Origin: JADKIH01 sp031385005
GTDB lineage: Bacteria > Bacteroidota > Bacteroidia > AKYH767-A > 2013-40CM-41-45
Direction of reading: 5' to 3'
DNA length: 64,000 bases
NCBI GenBank assembly: GCA_031385005.1
Contig: JANNBB010000016.1
Span: 6,289 to 70,288 of the forward strand
Part shown: in pieces, positions 37,067 to 47,227 of the stretch
How positions within the stretch are numbered: position 1 is the first letter of the stretch
Layout of the letters: every line of letters starts with the position of its first letter
Notes under the pieces: generated by a model
What the model saw: only the letters and a program-made list of their open reading frames with translations
The model's database searches: none
What the model was told of the DNA's origin: nothing
Program-made: the position numbers and the translations under genes

Positions 37067-38775
37067 GAAAATTAACAACAATAATTTTATTCTTCCATTT
37101 ATGTATTTTTTGCTCTGCATCTGAATATGTAACTAATGGAAATTTTGAATATCACTCAGGAATTCCGAATGATCATTCGCAATTAGTCAATTTAAATAAT
37201 TGGAATTCTTCCACTTGTGTGTCTTCGCCATATCAAATTCCAGGTAGTACTGTAATATTGACTGCATATAATCATTCACCGGATTATTTTTGGGTAAATG
37301 GAGGATATGATTTCTTTCTAAAACCACCACATTCGGGTCAAGGTATAGTTGGTATGTGGGAATATGAAATGATTCGGCAGGAGCTGAGCAATCCTTTATC
37401 GCTGCATACGCAGTATATTTTTTCAATGTACGTTCGCAGTGCATCTGTCAATACATTAAGTGAGTCAACATTACAGATTTTTTTAAGTACTGATGAACCA
37501 AAATACGGCGACGATGGGAGCTGTGATCATGGTTGTTTTCCTACATATATGGTAACGGAAGCTCAGAAGTTAACTGTAATTAATTCTATAAATTTATCGG
37601 ATGCCAAGTTTGTCAATATGAATAGTGAATGGGTTCATGTTACTTTTGCTTTCACACCTACTGCTATTGATAATAGTGGAACCGCAAATGCCATTTATAA
37701 TTGGTTGGGTATTCAAACAATATTGAATAATCCAAGTGCAAATGTTGATCCCTATAGCTCATGTTTGGAAAATTATATTTTAATAGATGACGTATCAATA
37801 ACGGATATGTGTGATAACATTTGTGTAAACACGATGCCTGCTTTTAGTTATTATATTTTTCAAAACGGGACAAAGGTTTTTGATACGTATACAGATCTTA
37901 TTGGGGTTGTTCCCTCCACTGGCCAACCTTCAATATTTAGTACCTTTATTGAAGATGCAACCTACGTATATTTAGAATTTTTTGATAGATTTAGCCATAC
38001 TATGTATCAATATGAAGCATTTGATCCAACCGGATTAAAAGATCCAGATCCAAGTACTGGTGGCTTTTTTCCTGATTTTTTATTATTCTGGGATGGTGCA
38101 AGAACTTCTGGAAGTGCATGTGAGACATATGTAACAGTATATAACGCTTTATTAATAATTAAAAATTGTAATAGATCGGTTGTTATACATCCAGCAGCTA
38201 CTCTGTGGGATCCGCCAACACCTTGCACTCCTAAATCAGGACAATATAATTCCGGGGTGTCTAATTGTTGTGTAGATCACATTGATATTGCTAATACGAA
38301 TTACACAGCAGATGAAAGAGTGGATGTAAATAATTATATTAATATAGCCATAAATGGACCAGTTACAATTCAGGGATGCAATGTAAAATTTCACGCGGGC
38401 AATCAAATCAATATTGGACCAAATTTAAATTTCATTAATAACGGCACAGCGGAGTATTCAATTGTTCCATGTGGTACAGAGAGAAGGCGATCCTTTAGTG
38501 ATCGGCTTGCAACTTCTTATTTACAATCTAAAACAAATCGACAAATTCAAATTTATCCAGTTCCTGCATCAACATATTGCGATATTAAATCCGAGAAAAA
38601 TATTTCGGATATGAAATTATTTAATAGTTTATCCAAAAATATAATTCATATTTCAAATTTGAATAATAATTTTCTGTCATTAAATCTAGAGGACGTGTCT
38701 GATGGTGTTTATGTTTTAATGTTAGAAAATAAAGATCATACTATTGACTATGCTAAATTAATTATTAATAAATAA
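37063..38775 (+). CDS. Secreted carbohydrate-binding-like protein with T9SS tail
   Basis: 570 residues with a signal peptide (MRKLTTIILFFHLCIFCSAS). The N-terminal domain TNGNFEYHSGIPND...GGYDFFLKPPHSGQGIVGMW is of the jelly-roll carbohydrate-binding-like type often seen after signal peptides in Bacteroidota. A second region contains VTIQGCNVKFHAGNQINIGP, a motif typical of the stretch before sorting tails. It ends with a T9SS sorting domain (IQIYPVPASTYCDIKS...GVYVLMLENKD). It overlaps the previous gene by 4 bases and is A/T-rich. Confidence 0.72.
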   Translation: MRKLTTIILFFHLCIFCSASEYVTNGNFEYHSGIPNDHSQLVNLNNWNSSTCVSSPYQIPGSTVILTAYNHSPDYFWVNGGYDFFLKPPHSGQGIVGMWEYEMIRQELSNPLSLHTQYIFSMYVRSASVNTLSESTLQIFLSTDEPKYGDDGSCDHGCFPTYMVTEAQKLTVINSINLSDAKFVNMNSEWVHVTFAFTPTAIDNSGTANAIYNWLGIQTILNNPSANVDPYSSCLENYILIDDVSITDMCDNICVNTMPAFSYYIFQNGTKVFDTYTDLIGVVPSTGQPSIFSTFIEDATYVYLEFFDRFSHTMYQYEAFDPTGLKDPDPSTGGFFPDFLLFWDGARTSGSACETYVTVYNALLIIKNCNRSVVIHPAATLWDPPTPCTPKSGQYNSGVSNCCVDHIDIANTNYTADERVDVNNYINIAINGPVTIQGCNVKFHAGNQINIGPNLNFINNGTAEYSIVPCGTERRRSFSDRLATSYLQSKTNRQIQIYPVPASTYCDIKSEKNISDMKLFNSLSKNIIHISNLNNNFLSLNLEDVSDGVYVLMLENKDHTIDYAKLIINK

Positions 38776-38996
38776 TATGATCCACGCTCGGCAATTTATA
38801 TGTGTACCGGCCATACGCGTAAAGGGTTTCCGCAGCAGATAGGACTTCAGGTTTTCTAAGTAATAAACATATGAATGTGGCTGCTTTTTTCGAACAGGTT
38901 TTAAATAGATTTTCATATAAAACTTATAGAAAATAAAACAACCTAGTCCAAAGCATAACATAACAAAAGACGAAAGAATTTTTTATTAACCAAACC

Positions 38997-39725
38997 CTAC
39001 CTCACCGCCCTATCAAAAGACTTTAAAATATATTCCGCAATAACCGGAAAATATTTACCGTTAATTTCCTTTACATCATTGGTGTTGGTGTCGAATGAGG
39101 CAACGGCAACGTCGCCATAAATCTGCTTTCCGCTTTTGTTGAAAATGGAATAATGCACTTTCAAGTCGCGCCGATAAATTTTTAAGGCGAGATTTAAACA
39201 GTCGTCATAGTTTGTTTTTATGTCGAGCTCATTGAGGAAAATAAAATAATCCGCATTGTACTTTTTGGAATAATCGGGAATCAGCATTTCATCCGCAATG
39301 CTGATGTTGATGTAGGTTGTTTCTTTACGTGGTTTTAGTTTTTTTCCAAGAGAATCTACTAAAGCAAAACGCTTGGGATCTTTCAATGTATAGACACTGT
39401 CGTTTTGGTATAGCAATGAATGATATAGAATTTCAATATCTCTTTCGCTTTGGTTGGCAAAATCTTTTTGAAGTCCGGGTACGTCATAAACTTCCTGAAA
39501 GTTTTTGTTTAATGCGCTCACCAATCCTTTTCTAAGCTCCGATCTCATTTCAGGAAATTCCATTTCTGAGCCAATGGCTATATCCGGATCGGCATCGGAT
39601 AAATGCATGTCAGGCATATAAGGAATAACAAGCACTGATGCCCGACTCACCAAGGTATCAGGTTGCATGGAGTGGGCAAAAATTACACAACAGATCAGCA
39701 ATAACGATAAAAAAAATTTTCTCAT
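38997..39725 (-). CDS. Conserved secreted protein of unknown function, coupled to rseP
   Basis: 242 residues. The signal peptide is MRKFFLSLLLICCVIFAHSM. The body contains VLVIPYMPDMHLSDADPDIA, a predicted alpha/beta fold (YFIFLNELDIKTNY; VHYSIFNKSGKQIYGDVAVASFD) as in small periplasmic or lipid-anchored proteins, but I recognise no family. Its ATG overlaps the rseP stop by one base (TAATG), so translation is probably coupled. It is the intact parent of the broken copies at 26719-26808 and 32998-33351. Confidence 0.8.
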   Translation of the reverse strand: MRKFFLSLLLICCVIFAHSMQPDTLVSRASVLVIPYMPDMHLSDADPDIAIGSEMEFPEMRSELRKGLVSALNKNFQEVYDVPGLQKDFANQSERDIEILYHSLLYQNDSVYTLKDPKRFALVDSLGKKLKPRKETTYINISIADEMLIPDYSKKYNADYFIFLNELDIKTNYDDCLNLALKIYRRDLKVHYSIFNKSGKQIYGDVAVASFDTNTNDVKEINGKYFPVIAEYILKSFDRAVR

Positions 39726-41047
39726 TAATTAAGCAGGTGTTTCCAGATATCGTTACCAATAGTGAATACAAATAAAGACAACAGGATTATCATTCCCGCA
39801 ACCTGTGCACGCTCCATGAATTTGTCGGATAATTTTTTTTGCGTTACGGCTTCAATCAATAAGAATACAACGTGTCCACCGTCGAGTGCAGGAATCGGTA
39901 AAATGTTCATCAATGCAAGAACCATTGAAAGTAATCCGGTAATGGTCCAAAACCGTTTCCAGTCCCAAATACCTCCGTAGATAGTTGCAATACCAATCGG
40001 ACCTTGCAGCGACTCACTTGCTTTTTCATTACCGACAAATATTTGTTTCAGTCCTTTCAGGTTGGAAACAATGGCTTCAAGAGCATCCGATGATCCAAAG
40101 CGAATGGCATTCGAAATCGTATAGGGCGTCAATGCATATTTTCCCGGATCAGAGCCATAGCTTATTCCTATCAATCCCGAATCACTCACTACCGGTTGAA
40201 CTTGCAGCGTATCCATGCCACGCAGAATTTGCAAGGAAACCGGTTTGCCTTTATTTTCACCTATAACTTTTCTGAATTTTTCCATAGAAAATATTCGCTC
40301 CCCATTTACTGCAATGATGTTGTCGTTTCTTACCATGCCTGCAGCAAATGCCGGCTTGCCGGGAGTAACACTGTCAACTTTCAGACTGGCACGATAAGGT
40401 CCGATGAAGTTGCCTTTTCCTGCTTTAATGGTTTCACGATAAAAATTTTCCGGAACTACAATATCAAACAGGCGTCCGTTGCGGTCAACAGTAAGTGTAG
40501 ATCCGAAAACAACACGGGAAGAAAGTAAATCTTCAAAACGTTCGAATGATTTGCCATCGATCTTCACAATTTTATCATTGTTCTGCAGTCCGATTTGTTT
40601 ACCGAGATCAAAAGCATAAATACCATCTGTAATGCTGTCGTTGCTCAAATATTGTTTATCATAATTCAATAGGGTCATTGAATAGATGAGTATTCCTAAA
40701 AGAACATTCATCGTCACACCGGCAATCATGACGATTAAACGTTGCCATGCCGGCTTCGAACGAAATTCCCACGACTGCGGTTCCTGTTTCATTTGTTCTT
40801 TATCCATGCTCTCGTCGATCATTCCGGAAATCTTAACGTAACCACCCAAAGGCAGCCAGCCCACGCCATATTCCGTATCACCTTTTTTGAAGCTGAAAAA
40901 TTTAAATCCCCAGGCATCAAAAAAGAGATAAAACTTTTCTACGCGAATGCCAAAAGCACGCGCCGCGAGAAAGTGTCCGAGTTCATGAAGTGTAACTAAA
41001 ATCGCCAAACCTAAAATAAGTTGAGCGGCCATTATCAATGCTGACAT
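39725..41047 (-). CDS. rseP: Site-2 intramembrane zinc protease RseP
   Basis: 440 residues, normal for the family. The zinc motif HELGH (21-25) sits in the first membrane helix; a PDZ region follows (LSNDSITDGIYAFDLGKQIGLQNNDKIVKIDG) and a second PDZ-like unit (PAFAAGMVRNDNIIAVNGE). The third conserved element NILPIPALDGGHV near the C-terminus completes the active site. It cleaves membrane-bound anti-sigma factors or signal peptides in the inner membrane. It lies 124 bases downstream of dxr, the usual Bacteroidota pairing. Confidence 0.93.
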   Translation of the reverse strand: MSALIMAAQLILGLAILVTLHELGHFLAARAFGIRVEKFYLFFDAWGFKFFSFKKGDTEYGVGWLPLGGYVKISGMIDESMDKEQMKQEPQSWEFRSKPAWQRLIVMIAGVTMNVLLGILIYSMTLLNYDKQYLSNDSITDGIYAFDLGKQIGLQNNDKIVKIDGKSFERFEDLLSSRVVFGSTLTVDRNGRLFDIVVPENFYRETIKAGKGNFIGPYRASLKVDSVTPGKPAFAAGMVRNDNIIAVNGERIFSMEKFRKVIGENKGKPVSLQILRGMDTLQVQPVVSDSGLIGISYGSDPGKYALTPYTISNAIRFGSSDALEAIVSNLKGLKQIFVGNEKASESLQGPIGIATIYGGIWDWKRFWTITGLLSMVLALMNILPIPALDGGHVVFLLIEAVTQKKLSDKFMERAQVAGMIILLSLFVFTIGNDIWKHLLN

Positions 41048-41171
41048 TTATTTTCGTTTTTTATTAATTGTTAGTATGTAAATATTTCCATTTGTATGTG
41101 AAGAAGAACAATATCTTAATTATTCATAAAATGGATTGAAAGATTACTTGTGATTTATTTTGTGAATTGAT

Positions 41172-42332
41172 TTATGCTGGAATTAATTCTGCAGCTTTTT
41201 TGCGAGTCTCTCCGTCGGTCTGCACATAATCATCATAGGTCGGATGACTAACAAACGAAATCTTTTCCATGCAATCTGCAATGACCTCACTCATTTCCAA
41301 AAAACCAAGACGGTCTTTCAGAAAAGCATCAACAGCAACTTCATTTGCGGCATTGACTATACAAGGCATATTGCCTCCGCTTTTTAATGCTTCCGTTGCC
41401 AAGGCAAGATTACGAAATGTTCTGCTATCCGGTTTCTCGAATGTCAAAGAAGGATAATTGATAAAGTCGAATCTAGGAAAGGTTGACTTCAGTCTTTTTG
41501 GATAGCCCAGTGCGTATTGAATCGGTAATTTCATATCCGGTAAACCCATTTGTGCTTTCATAGAGCCGTCTTCAAACTGAACGATGCTATGAATTATACT
41601 TTGCGGATGAACAACGACATCGATCTGATCCGGATGCAGTCCAAATAACCAGCGAGCTTCAATCATTTCCAATCCTTTATTCATCAGCGAGGCAGAGTCG
41701 ATTGTAATCTTGGCACCCATCTCCCAGTTCGGATGTTTTAACGCTTGTTCTTTTTTAACCGTACTCAGAAAATCTTTGTCCTTTCCGCGAAATGGTCCAC
41801 CGGATGCTGTCAGGTAAATTTTTTCTATCGGATTAATCAATTCCCCGGCAAGACACTGAAAGATTGCAGAATGTTCGGAATCGACAGGAAGAATATTTAC
41901 TTTATTTTCGACAGCAAGTTTTGTGACGAGCTCTCCTGCAACAACAAGCGTTTCTTTATTGGCAAGTGCAATATCTTTTCCGGCACGAATGGCATTTAAT
42001 GTCGGCTTCAATCCGGCATAACCAACTAATGCAGTAAGTACGACATCAATGGAATCCATTTGCACTATTTCCGCAAGCGCATCCATACCGGCGAAAACCT
42101 TGATCGGATGTTTTTCCAATGCCTGTCTGACGATTTGAAGTTTCGTTTCGTCACCGATTACAACAGCATTGGGAATAAATTCCTCCGCCTGCTGAATGAG
42201 TAATTGAGCATTATTAAAAGAAGTTAACACTTCCACTTCAAAATGTTCCTTTTGCTGACGAATTACATCAAGTGCCTGCGTACCAATCGATCCGGTTGAA
42301 CCTAAAATGGCTATTTTTTTTCGTAATGACAT
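41172..42332 (-). CDS. dxr: 1-deoxy-D-xylulose-5-phosphate reductoisomerase
   Basis: 386 residues, full length. The NADPH-binding GSTGSIG is at 11-17, then ALVGYAG and NKETLVVAG, DSEHSAIFQ (Mn ligands D and E), TASGGPFRG (flexible loop), H-P-N-W-E-M-G-x-K-I-T-I-D and NKGLEMIEARWLFG. It catalyses the second step of the MEP isoprenoid pathway, converting DXP to MEP in the cytoplasm. A TACCTTTG box on the minus strand (42341-42348) is a likely promoter -7. Confidence 0.97.
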   Translation of the reverse strand: MSLRKKIAILGSTGSIGTQALDVIRQQKEHFEVEVLTSFNNAQLLIQQAEEFIPNAVVIGDETKLQIVRQALEKHPIKVFAGMDALAEIVQMDSIDVVLTALVGYAGLKPTLNAIRAGKDIALANKETLVVAGELVTKLAVENKVNILPVDSEHSAIFQCLAGELINPIEKIYLTASGGPFRGKDKDFLSTVKKEQALKHPNWEMGAKITIDSASLMNKGLEMIEARWLFGLHPDQIDVVVHPQSIIHSIVQFEDGSMKAQMGLPDMKLPIQYALGYPKRLKSTFPRFDFINYPSLTFEKPDSRTFRNLALATEALKSGGNMPCIVNAANEVAVDAFLKDRLGFLEMSEVIADCMEKISFVSHPTYDDYVQTDGETRKKAAELIPA

Positions 42333-42340
42333 GTATATTG

Positions 42341-42348
42341 CAAAGGTA
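42341..42348 (-). promoter_or_regulatory. -7 box upstream of dxr
   Basis: TACCTTTG on the minus strand fits TAnnTTTG, 9 bases before the dxr ATG. No clear -33 element stands at the right distance. This would give a very short leader. Confidence 0.45.
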
Positions 42349-42407
42349 ACGATTATCGTTCAGTTTTGATAAACGGATATTCCGTTAAAATAACTTAGCC
42401 GAATAGA

Positions 42408-43901
42408 TTAAACCGCAAATTTTATCAGCTCATCAGCGACTTTTCTATCATTTGAAAGTCGCGGCACTTTGTTTTGTCCGCCCAGTTTACCTAAAGATCG
42501 CATGTAATTGATAAATGAATCCTTTTTCAGCAGTCGGATTTTCAATGGCTGTAAAACCTGTCCGCTTATTAAATCGCGGTAATAAATATTTTGCCGTTGC
42601 AGACTGTCATCTATCGATTGCCTGAATCGCTCCAGGTCATCCGGCAATTTATGAAATTCAATAAACCACTCATGAAAAGGTAAGCCGCTTTCCGGAGAAA
42701 CCTGAGGGGCGACAGTGAATTCAACGACTTCGGCATGTTGTAATTGTGCGGCTTGCAAGAGCGCTTTTTCGACTTCTTCGGAAATCACATGTTCTCCAAA
42801 TGCGGAGATAAAATGTTTGATACGGCCCGTAACGATTATCCGGTAAGGATTGATGGAAACAAATTTAACCGTATCGCCTAAACTATACCCCCACATTCCC
42901 GCATTGGAATTTATGATGATGGCATAGTTCACACCCGGCTCAACGTCTTTTAATGAAATCCGTGTAGGATTGTTATTGTAGTATTCAATGGCTGGAATGA
43001 ATTCGAAAAAAATTCCGGAGTTGACGATCAACAATAAAGAAGGATCATTTTGTTTGTCCTGATAGGCAATGAATCCTTCACTGGCAGGATACAATTCAAT
43101 GCTGTCAACTTTTTTCCCGATACTTTCCTCCAATTTTTTTCTGTATGGTTCGTAGTTTACGCCGCCATAAACGAATAAATTAAAATCAGGAAAAATATCT
43201 TTTATTTTCTTACCGGTTTTTGCCGTTAGCTTATCAAAATACATTTGAACCCAGGGAGGAATACCGCTTATGAGTGTCATATTCTTTTCGATGGTTTCAT
43301 TGACGATAGCATCCACTTTCGTTTCCCAATCTTCAATGCAGTTAGTCGGATAGGTTGGCAACTGATTTCGACGTAAATAAGCCGGCACGTGGTGATTGAC
43401 AATGCCCGAAAGACGACCAACGGGAATTCCGTTAATCGTTTCCAGTGCGGGGCTGCCGGAAATAAAAATCAGGTTTCCTTTGAGAAAAGAAGAGTTACCC
43501 GTTTCATTGATATAGCTTAACAAGGCATCCCTTGTAGAGTTGATGTGATTCGGCATGGAGGCACGGGTAATCGGAATGTATTTGATTCCCGAGGTCGTTC
43601 CGGAAGTTTTAGATAGGTAGAGTGGTTTTCCCGGCCAAAGAATATTTTCTTCTCCTGCAATTACTCTGTCGATATAGGGACGCATCGTTTCATAATCGCG
43701 AATGGGGATTTGTTCCCGAAAAGCTTCATACGATTTAACAGATGTAATCCAATGATCTTTTCCAAAGACAGTATCCTTCCCGCTATGCAACAGTTGCTTG
43801 AAAATGCGCTGCTGCATTAACACCGCATTCCTGCTCCAGAAGCGTGTTTGCCGGGCCGAATACGCTGCAAGTGGTTTACTTAATACTGATAGGAAACTCA
43901 T
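42408..43901 (-). CDS. GH3-family acyl-adenylate-forming protein
   Basis: 497 residues, resembling plant GH3 auxin amidosynthetases in fold. SKTSGTTSG (97-105) is the ATP/phosphate-binding loop of the ANL superfamily, followed by KYIPIT. Later motifs are YPASEGFIAYQ and GDTVKFV, with H-V-I-S-E-E-V-E. In plants GH3 proteins link amino acids to hormones through an acyl-adenylate; bacterial members are common in Bacteroidota and their substrates are unknown. No signal peptide is present. It is divergent from no close neighbour; the M23 gene follows 112 bases upstream on the same strand. Confidence 0.85.
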   Translation of the reverse strand: MSFLSVLSKPLAAYSARQTRFWSRNAVLMQQRIFKQLLHSGKDTVFGKDHWITSVKSYEAFREQIPIRDYETMRPYIDRVIAGEENILWPGKPLYLSKTSGTTSGIKYIPITRASMPNHINSTRDALLSYINETGNSSFLKGNLIFISGSPALETINGIPVGRLSGIVNHHVPAYLRRNQLPTYPTNCIEDWETKVDAIVNETIEKNMTLISGIPPWVQMYFDKLTAKTGKKIKDIFPDFNLFVYGGVNYEPYRKKLEESIGKKVDSIELYPASEGFIAYQDKQNDPSLLLIVNSGIFFEFIPAIEYYNNNPTRISLKDVEPGVNYAIIINSNAGMWGYSLGDTVKFVSINPYRIIVTGRIKHFISAFGEHVISEEVEKALLQAAQLQHAEVVEFTVAPQVSPESGLPFHEWFIEFHKLPDDLERFRQSIDDSLQRQNIYYRDLISGQVLQPLKIRLLKKDSFINYMRSLGKLGGQNKVPRLSNDRKVADELIKFAV

Positions 43902-44013
43902 AAGAGATCACGAAAGTACTTATTGGAAGTTGAAAAGGGAAGTGGGAATATTTATTTGCATTAAAATATTTTCTGAAGTGTTTTAACCCAACAGTAGAAA
44001 TGAAACGAGAAAT

Positions 44014-44877
44014 TTAAAAGGCAACAAATTGCTTAGGATTCATGGGACTACTATTATACCACAATTCGAAATGCAGATGAGGGCCTTCGCTGAGCTCTCC
44101 TGAATTTCCGATAATGGCAATTACATCACCTGCTTTAACGAAGTCGCCTGCTTTTTTCAGCAGCGCGGAATTGTGTTTGTAAATTGAAAAAAGATTATTG
44201 GAATGTTGAATTCCGATTACATAACCTGTTTCAGAAGTGAAATTAGCGAAAACAACAGTGCCATCAAGCGTGGCTTTAATTGGTTCGTTGGCATTTGCAA
44301 CAATGTCTATTCCATAATGTTTTTTAGCGGCGTTGAATGTGTTGGTCACTGTTCCTTTGATGGGAGGGAAAAACAAAAAACTGTTGAGGTCGCTTACAGC
44401 CGGACTTTCTGTCAAATCAAAAGGGTCGCGCGATTCTATTTCCAGTCGCAAAGCAGAATCTTCGGGCGATTTATTGAGTTTGTGAATTGTATCGTAGCTT
44501 GTTGCCTTTTCCGGCCTCTTTTCTACAGGTGCCGCCTCTGCGCTTCCTCCAATGATGTTTCTTAAATTGAAAATGAATTTATCACGAGCGGCCAGACGCG
44601 TTTCGAGCGAATCTGTTTTCAGAACCAATCCATAGACGCGTTTTTGCGTTTTTAAATCCGCATATCCGGGAATGTATTCGCGAAGTCCGGTAAAAGCAAT
44701 GAGAAAAGTAGTAAGCGTAATCAATAAAATGATGCTTAATCCAATACTTACGAAAACATTTAACGGGCGCAAATTAAAGGAGGCCTTTTCCTCCAGCGTC
44801 TCATCATTCATGATGACAAGACGATAACGGCTTTTTAAGCGGTTGATAAACTTTTTTTCCCTTTTGCGCGGATTCAT
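44014..44877 (-). CDS. Membrane-anchored M23 (LytM) peptidoglycan peptidase
   Basis: 287 residues: a basic cytoplasmic start, one membrane helix (about 41-63), a short helical stalk (about 72-115) and a C-terminal M23 domain. The zinc ligands H187 and D191 (HYGID) and H269 in HLHFE, with H267 as the other conserved His, are all present, so it should be an active endopeptidase rather than a LytM activator with a dead site. It acts in the periplasm on the peptidoglycan cross-links. A TACTTTTG box (44885-44892, minus) lies just before the start. Confidence 0.88.
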   Translation of the reverse strand: MNPRKREKKFINRLKSRYRLVIMNDETLEEKASFNLRPLNVFVSIGLSIILLITLTTFLIAFTGLREYIPGYADLKTQKRVYGLVLKTDSLETRLAARDKFIFNLRNIIGGSAEAAPVEKRPEKATSYDTIHKLNKSPEDSALRLEIESRDPFDLTESPAVSDLNSFLFFPPIKGTVTNTFNAAKKHYGIDIVANANEPIKATLDGTVVFANFTSETGYVIGIQHSNNLFSIYKHNSALLKKAGDFVKAGDVIAIIGNSGELSEGPHLHFELWYNSSPMNPKQFVAF

Positions 44878-45247
44878 GTAGAAACAAAAGTAGCAAAATC
44901 ATTTCGTTTTTATGCGGTCAAGTTCAAGACATCGGCTTTTTTATTTTAGAAAAAAATATTTTCAAGAAATTGAAATCAGTAACATTTTTCATTGTTTTCT
45001 TTCTATTCGGAATCTTCATTTTACGCACAACAATCTTTTATTGGAAGTTCAACTTCATGTTGTGCACAAGGTGTTTCTTCTTTTTATTTAAAACAGGGAA
45101 AAGCAAATCAATCTGTAAGATTTGAGCGAGATTGATTCATTCTGTTTTCTGTAGAGCTTACTTTTATCTAAATCGATAAATGAAAAAGTTCATTCATCGT
45201 CCAATGTTGAAACGGTCATTTGACAAAAATTAAAACGGAAAGAAACG
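44878..45247. other. Intergenic gap of 370 bases
   Basis: There is no clear gene. From 44970 a frame opens with a signal-like hydrophobic stretch (KSVTFFIVFFLFGIFIL). One base of shift would continue it into AQQSFIGSSTSCCAQG... and a stop at about 45135, so this may be the remnant of a small secreted protein. The evidence is weak. The rest is A/T-rich with no promoter I can place confidently. Confidence 0.25.
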
Positions 45248-47110
45248 ATGATTCAGAAAATCAAAATTACGGTTGTATGTATGCTGATGGCTTTGTTGAG
45301 TAAAATTGTATCTGCACAGAATCCTTGCGGAACACCGGATGTGTTGTCTTTCGGAAGCATTACAACATACAATTCCGCTGATGTTTCCTGGAATGCCATT
45401 GCAGGCGCGACAGCATATAACGTGGAGTACAGAGTTCGAAATATTGGCGCCGCCTATTCATCACCTGCTGCTGCTTCCTCCAATTCATTTACAATAACCA
45501 ATCTTTCGCCGTCTACTAACTACGAATTTATTGTTCAGTCAGTGTGCGGAACAGATACGAGCAGCTATTCTTCCAGCGGTTGGTTTACAACTCCTGCAAA
45601 TGGCGCGAATGCTGCTTTAACTCGCGGGCCATACATGACATCGGCTACAAAAAACAGCATCATCATTCAGTGGAATACCGACATCAACTGCAATTCTGAA
45701 ATTCACTTTGGTACCAATGCCGGAAACCTGAACCAGGTAGTTAGTGTTGCAGGAAGTCGCACACACCACGACGTCCAGCTAAATAACCTTTTACCCAATA
45801 CAAAATATTATTACTCCATCGGTGTTATCGGCACATCCATACAAGGAACAACATCCAACTATTTTTATACAGCCCCTGAAGATAATGACACGATCCCACT
45901 TAAATTTTGGGTTACAGGAGATTTTGGAACAGGTACATCAGCGCAAACGGCAGTGAGAAATTCATTCGCGAATTTTACTGCCGGACAAAAAATTAACGGG
46001 TGGTTATGGCTGGGAGACAATGCATATACCAATGGATTGGATCAGGAATATCAAAATAAAGTATTCAATGTATATCCGAATCAATTTAAAAACATTCCGC
46101 TCTTTCCTGCTTTAGGTAATCACGACTATGCACAGTCGGGTTATCAAAGTTCTGCAGCTTTGGGAACAAACTTCCCTTATTTCGACATATTCGATCTTCC
46201 GCAAGCGTCCGGTACGGAGAAGTATTATTCTGTGAACTATGGTAATGTACACTTAATCGCCCTCGACAGTTATGGTTCCTATAACGCAGTCAATAGCGCC
46301 ATGTATAACTGGCTGGAAGCCGACCTAAGTAACAATACGAAACAATGGACCATCGTTTATTTCCACCATCCTCCATATTCAAAAGGCAGTCACGACTCAG
46401 ATAATTCGACAGAGTTAGTCGACATGAGAAATAATATTATACCTCTCCTAGAGTCTAATGGTGTTGATTTGGTTTTAAGCGGACATAGTCATGCATATGA
46501 AAGAAGTTTCTTTATCAAAGGGCACTATGGGAATGAAGCCAGCTTTAATTCGGGCTTTAAGGTGCAACCGGGTGGCGGACCGTATTCAAAAACAACTCGT
46601 ACAGGCGAAGGGACGGTTTACGTCGTTTGCGGAGTTTCCGGTCAGACAAGCGCAACTACATCCGGCTTTCCGCACAATGCCATGTATTATTCTTCTGCAA
46701 CGGAACTGGGTAGTTTGGTTCTCGAAATCGGTCAGACAAGCTTGACAAGTAAATTTGTTACATCAAACGAGACAATAGCAGATCAGTTTACCATTACCAA
46801 ACAATCATCAGTCATTAATTCTGTTAGCAGTCAGAATGCCGAAAACAAAAGTGCAACATTTAATGTCTATCCAAATCCTGCGAAAGATCAGTTTAATGTT
46901 GTTGCTAACGGCTTTAATGAACGATCTTTTGAATTGAATATTTACAATCTGTTCGGACAAGTAATCCTGAAAAAATCGATTGAAGCGGCGAACAAAAACG
47001 ACGTCATCCGGATAAATAAAAGTGAAATGAATAACTGTGCTTCGGGTATGTATTTTATTAGCCTGTCTGACGTAAAAAACACAATTACAAAACAGATTGT
47101 ATTAGAATAA
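45248..47110 (+). CDS. Secreted purple-acid-phosphatase-like metallophosphoesterase with T9SS tail
   Basis: 620 residues. The signal peptide ends at IVSAQ (24). An FN3 domain (about 27-115) and a PAP N-terminal domain (about 123-208) precede the metallophosphoesterase core: VTGDFG (D225), GDNAY (D257), GNHD (N291, H292), HHPP (H373, H374) and GHSH (H413, H415). All metal ligands are present. It should hydrolyse phosphate esters outside the cell. The C-terminus is a T9SS type A domain (FNVYPNPAKDQFNVV...GMYFISLSD). It is a single plus-strand gene, ending 166 bases before SprE/PorW. Confidence 0.92.
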   Translation: MIQKIKITVVCMLMALLSKIVSAQNPCGTPDVLSFGSITTYNSADVSWNAIAGATAYNVEYRVRNIGAAYSSPAAASSNSFTITNLSPSTNYEFIVQSVCGTDTSSYSSSGWFTTPANGANAALTRGPYMTSATKNSIIIQWNTDINCNSEIHFGTNAGNLNQVVSVAGSRTHHDVQLNNLLPNTKYYYSIGVIGTSIQGTTSNYFYTAPEDNDTIPLKFWVTGDFGTGTSAQTAVRNSFANFTAGQKINGWLWLGDNAYTNGLDQEYQNKVFNVYPNQFKNIPLFPALGNHDYAQSGYQSSAALGTNFPYFDIFDLPQASGTEKYYSVNYGNVHLIALDSYGSYNAVNSAMYNWLEADLSNNTKQWTIVYFHHPPYSKGSHDSDNSTELVDMRNNIIPLLESNGVDLVLSGHSHAYERSFFIKGHYGNEASFNSGFKVQPGGGPYSKTTRTGEGTVYVVCGVSGQTSATTSGFPHNAMYYSSATELGSLVLEIGQTSLTSKFVTSNETIADQFTITKQSSVINSVSSQNAENKSATFNVYPNPAKDQFNVVANGFNERSFELNIYNLFGQVILKKSIEAANKNDVIRINKSEMNNCASGMYFISLSDVKNTITKQIVLE

Positions 47111-47227
47111 AAGATCAAAAGAGAATTCAAGCCCTTTTTGGCCGGATGACAATCGACTAAATAACGTAGTTTTAGGAAAAATTCAGCCGGAAAATCCATA
47201 AATCCTTTATTGATGGCTTCGATTTCC

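Noticed and set aside
44970..45135. A small secreted protein gene in the 44.9-45.2 kb gap
   Set aside because: The signal-like stretch needs a frameshift to continue, the start is TTG and no homologous family is recognised, so it is noted only as a possible remnant.
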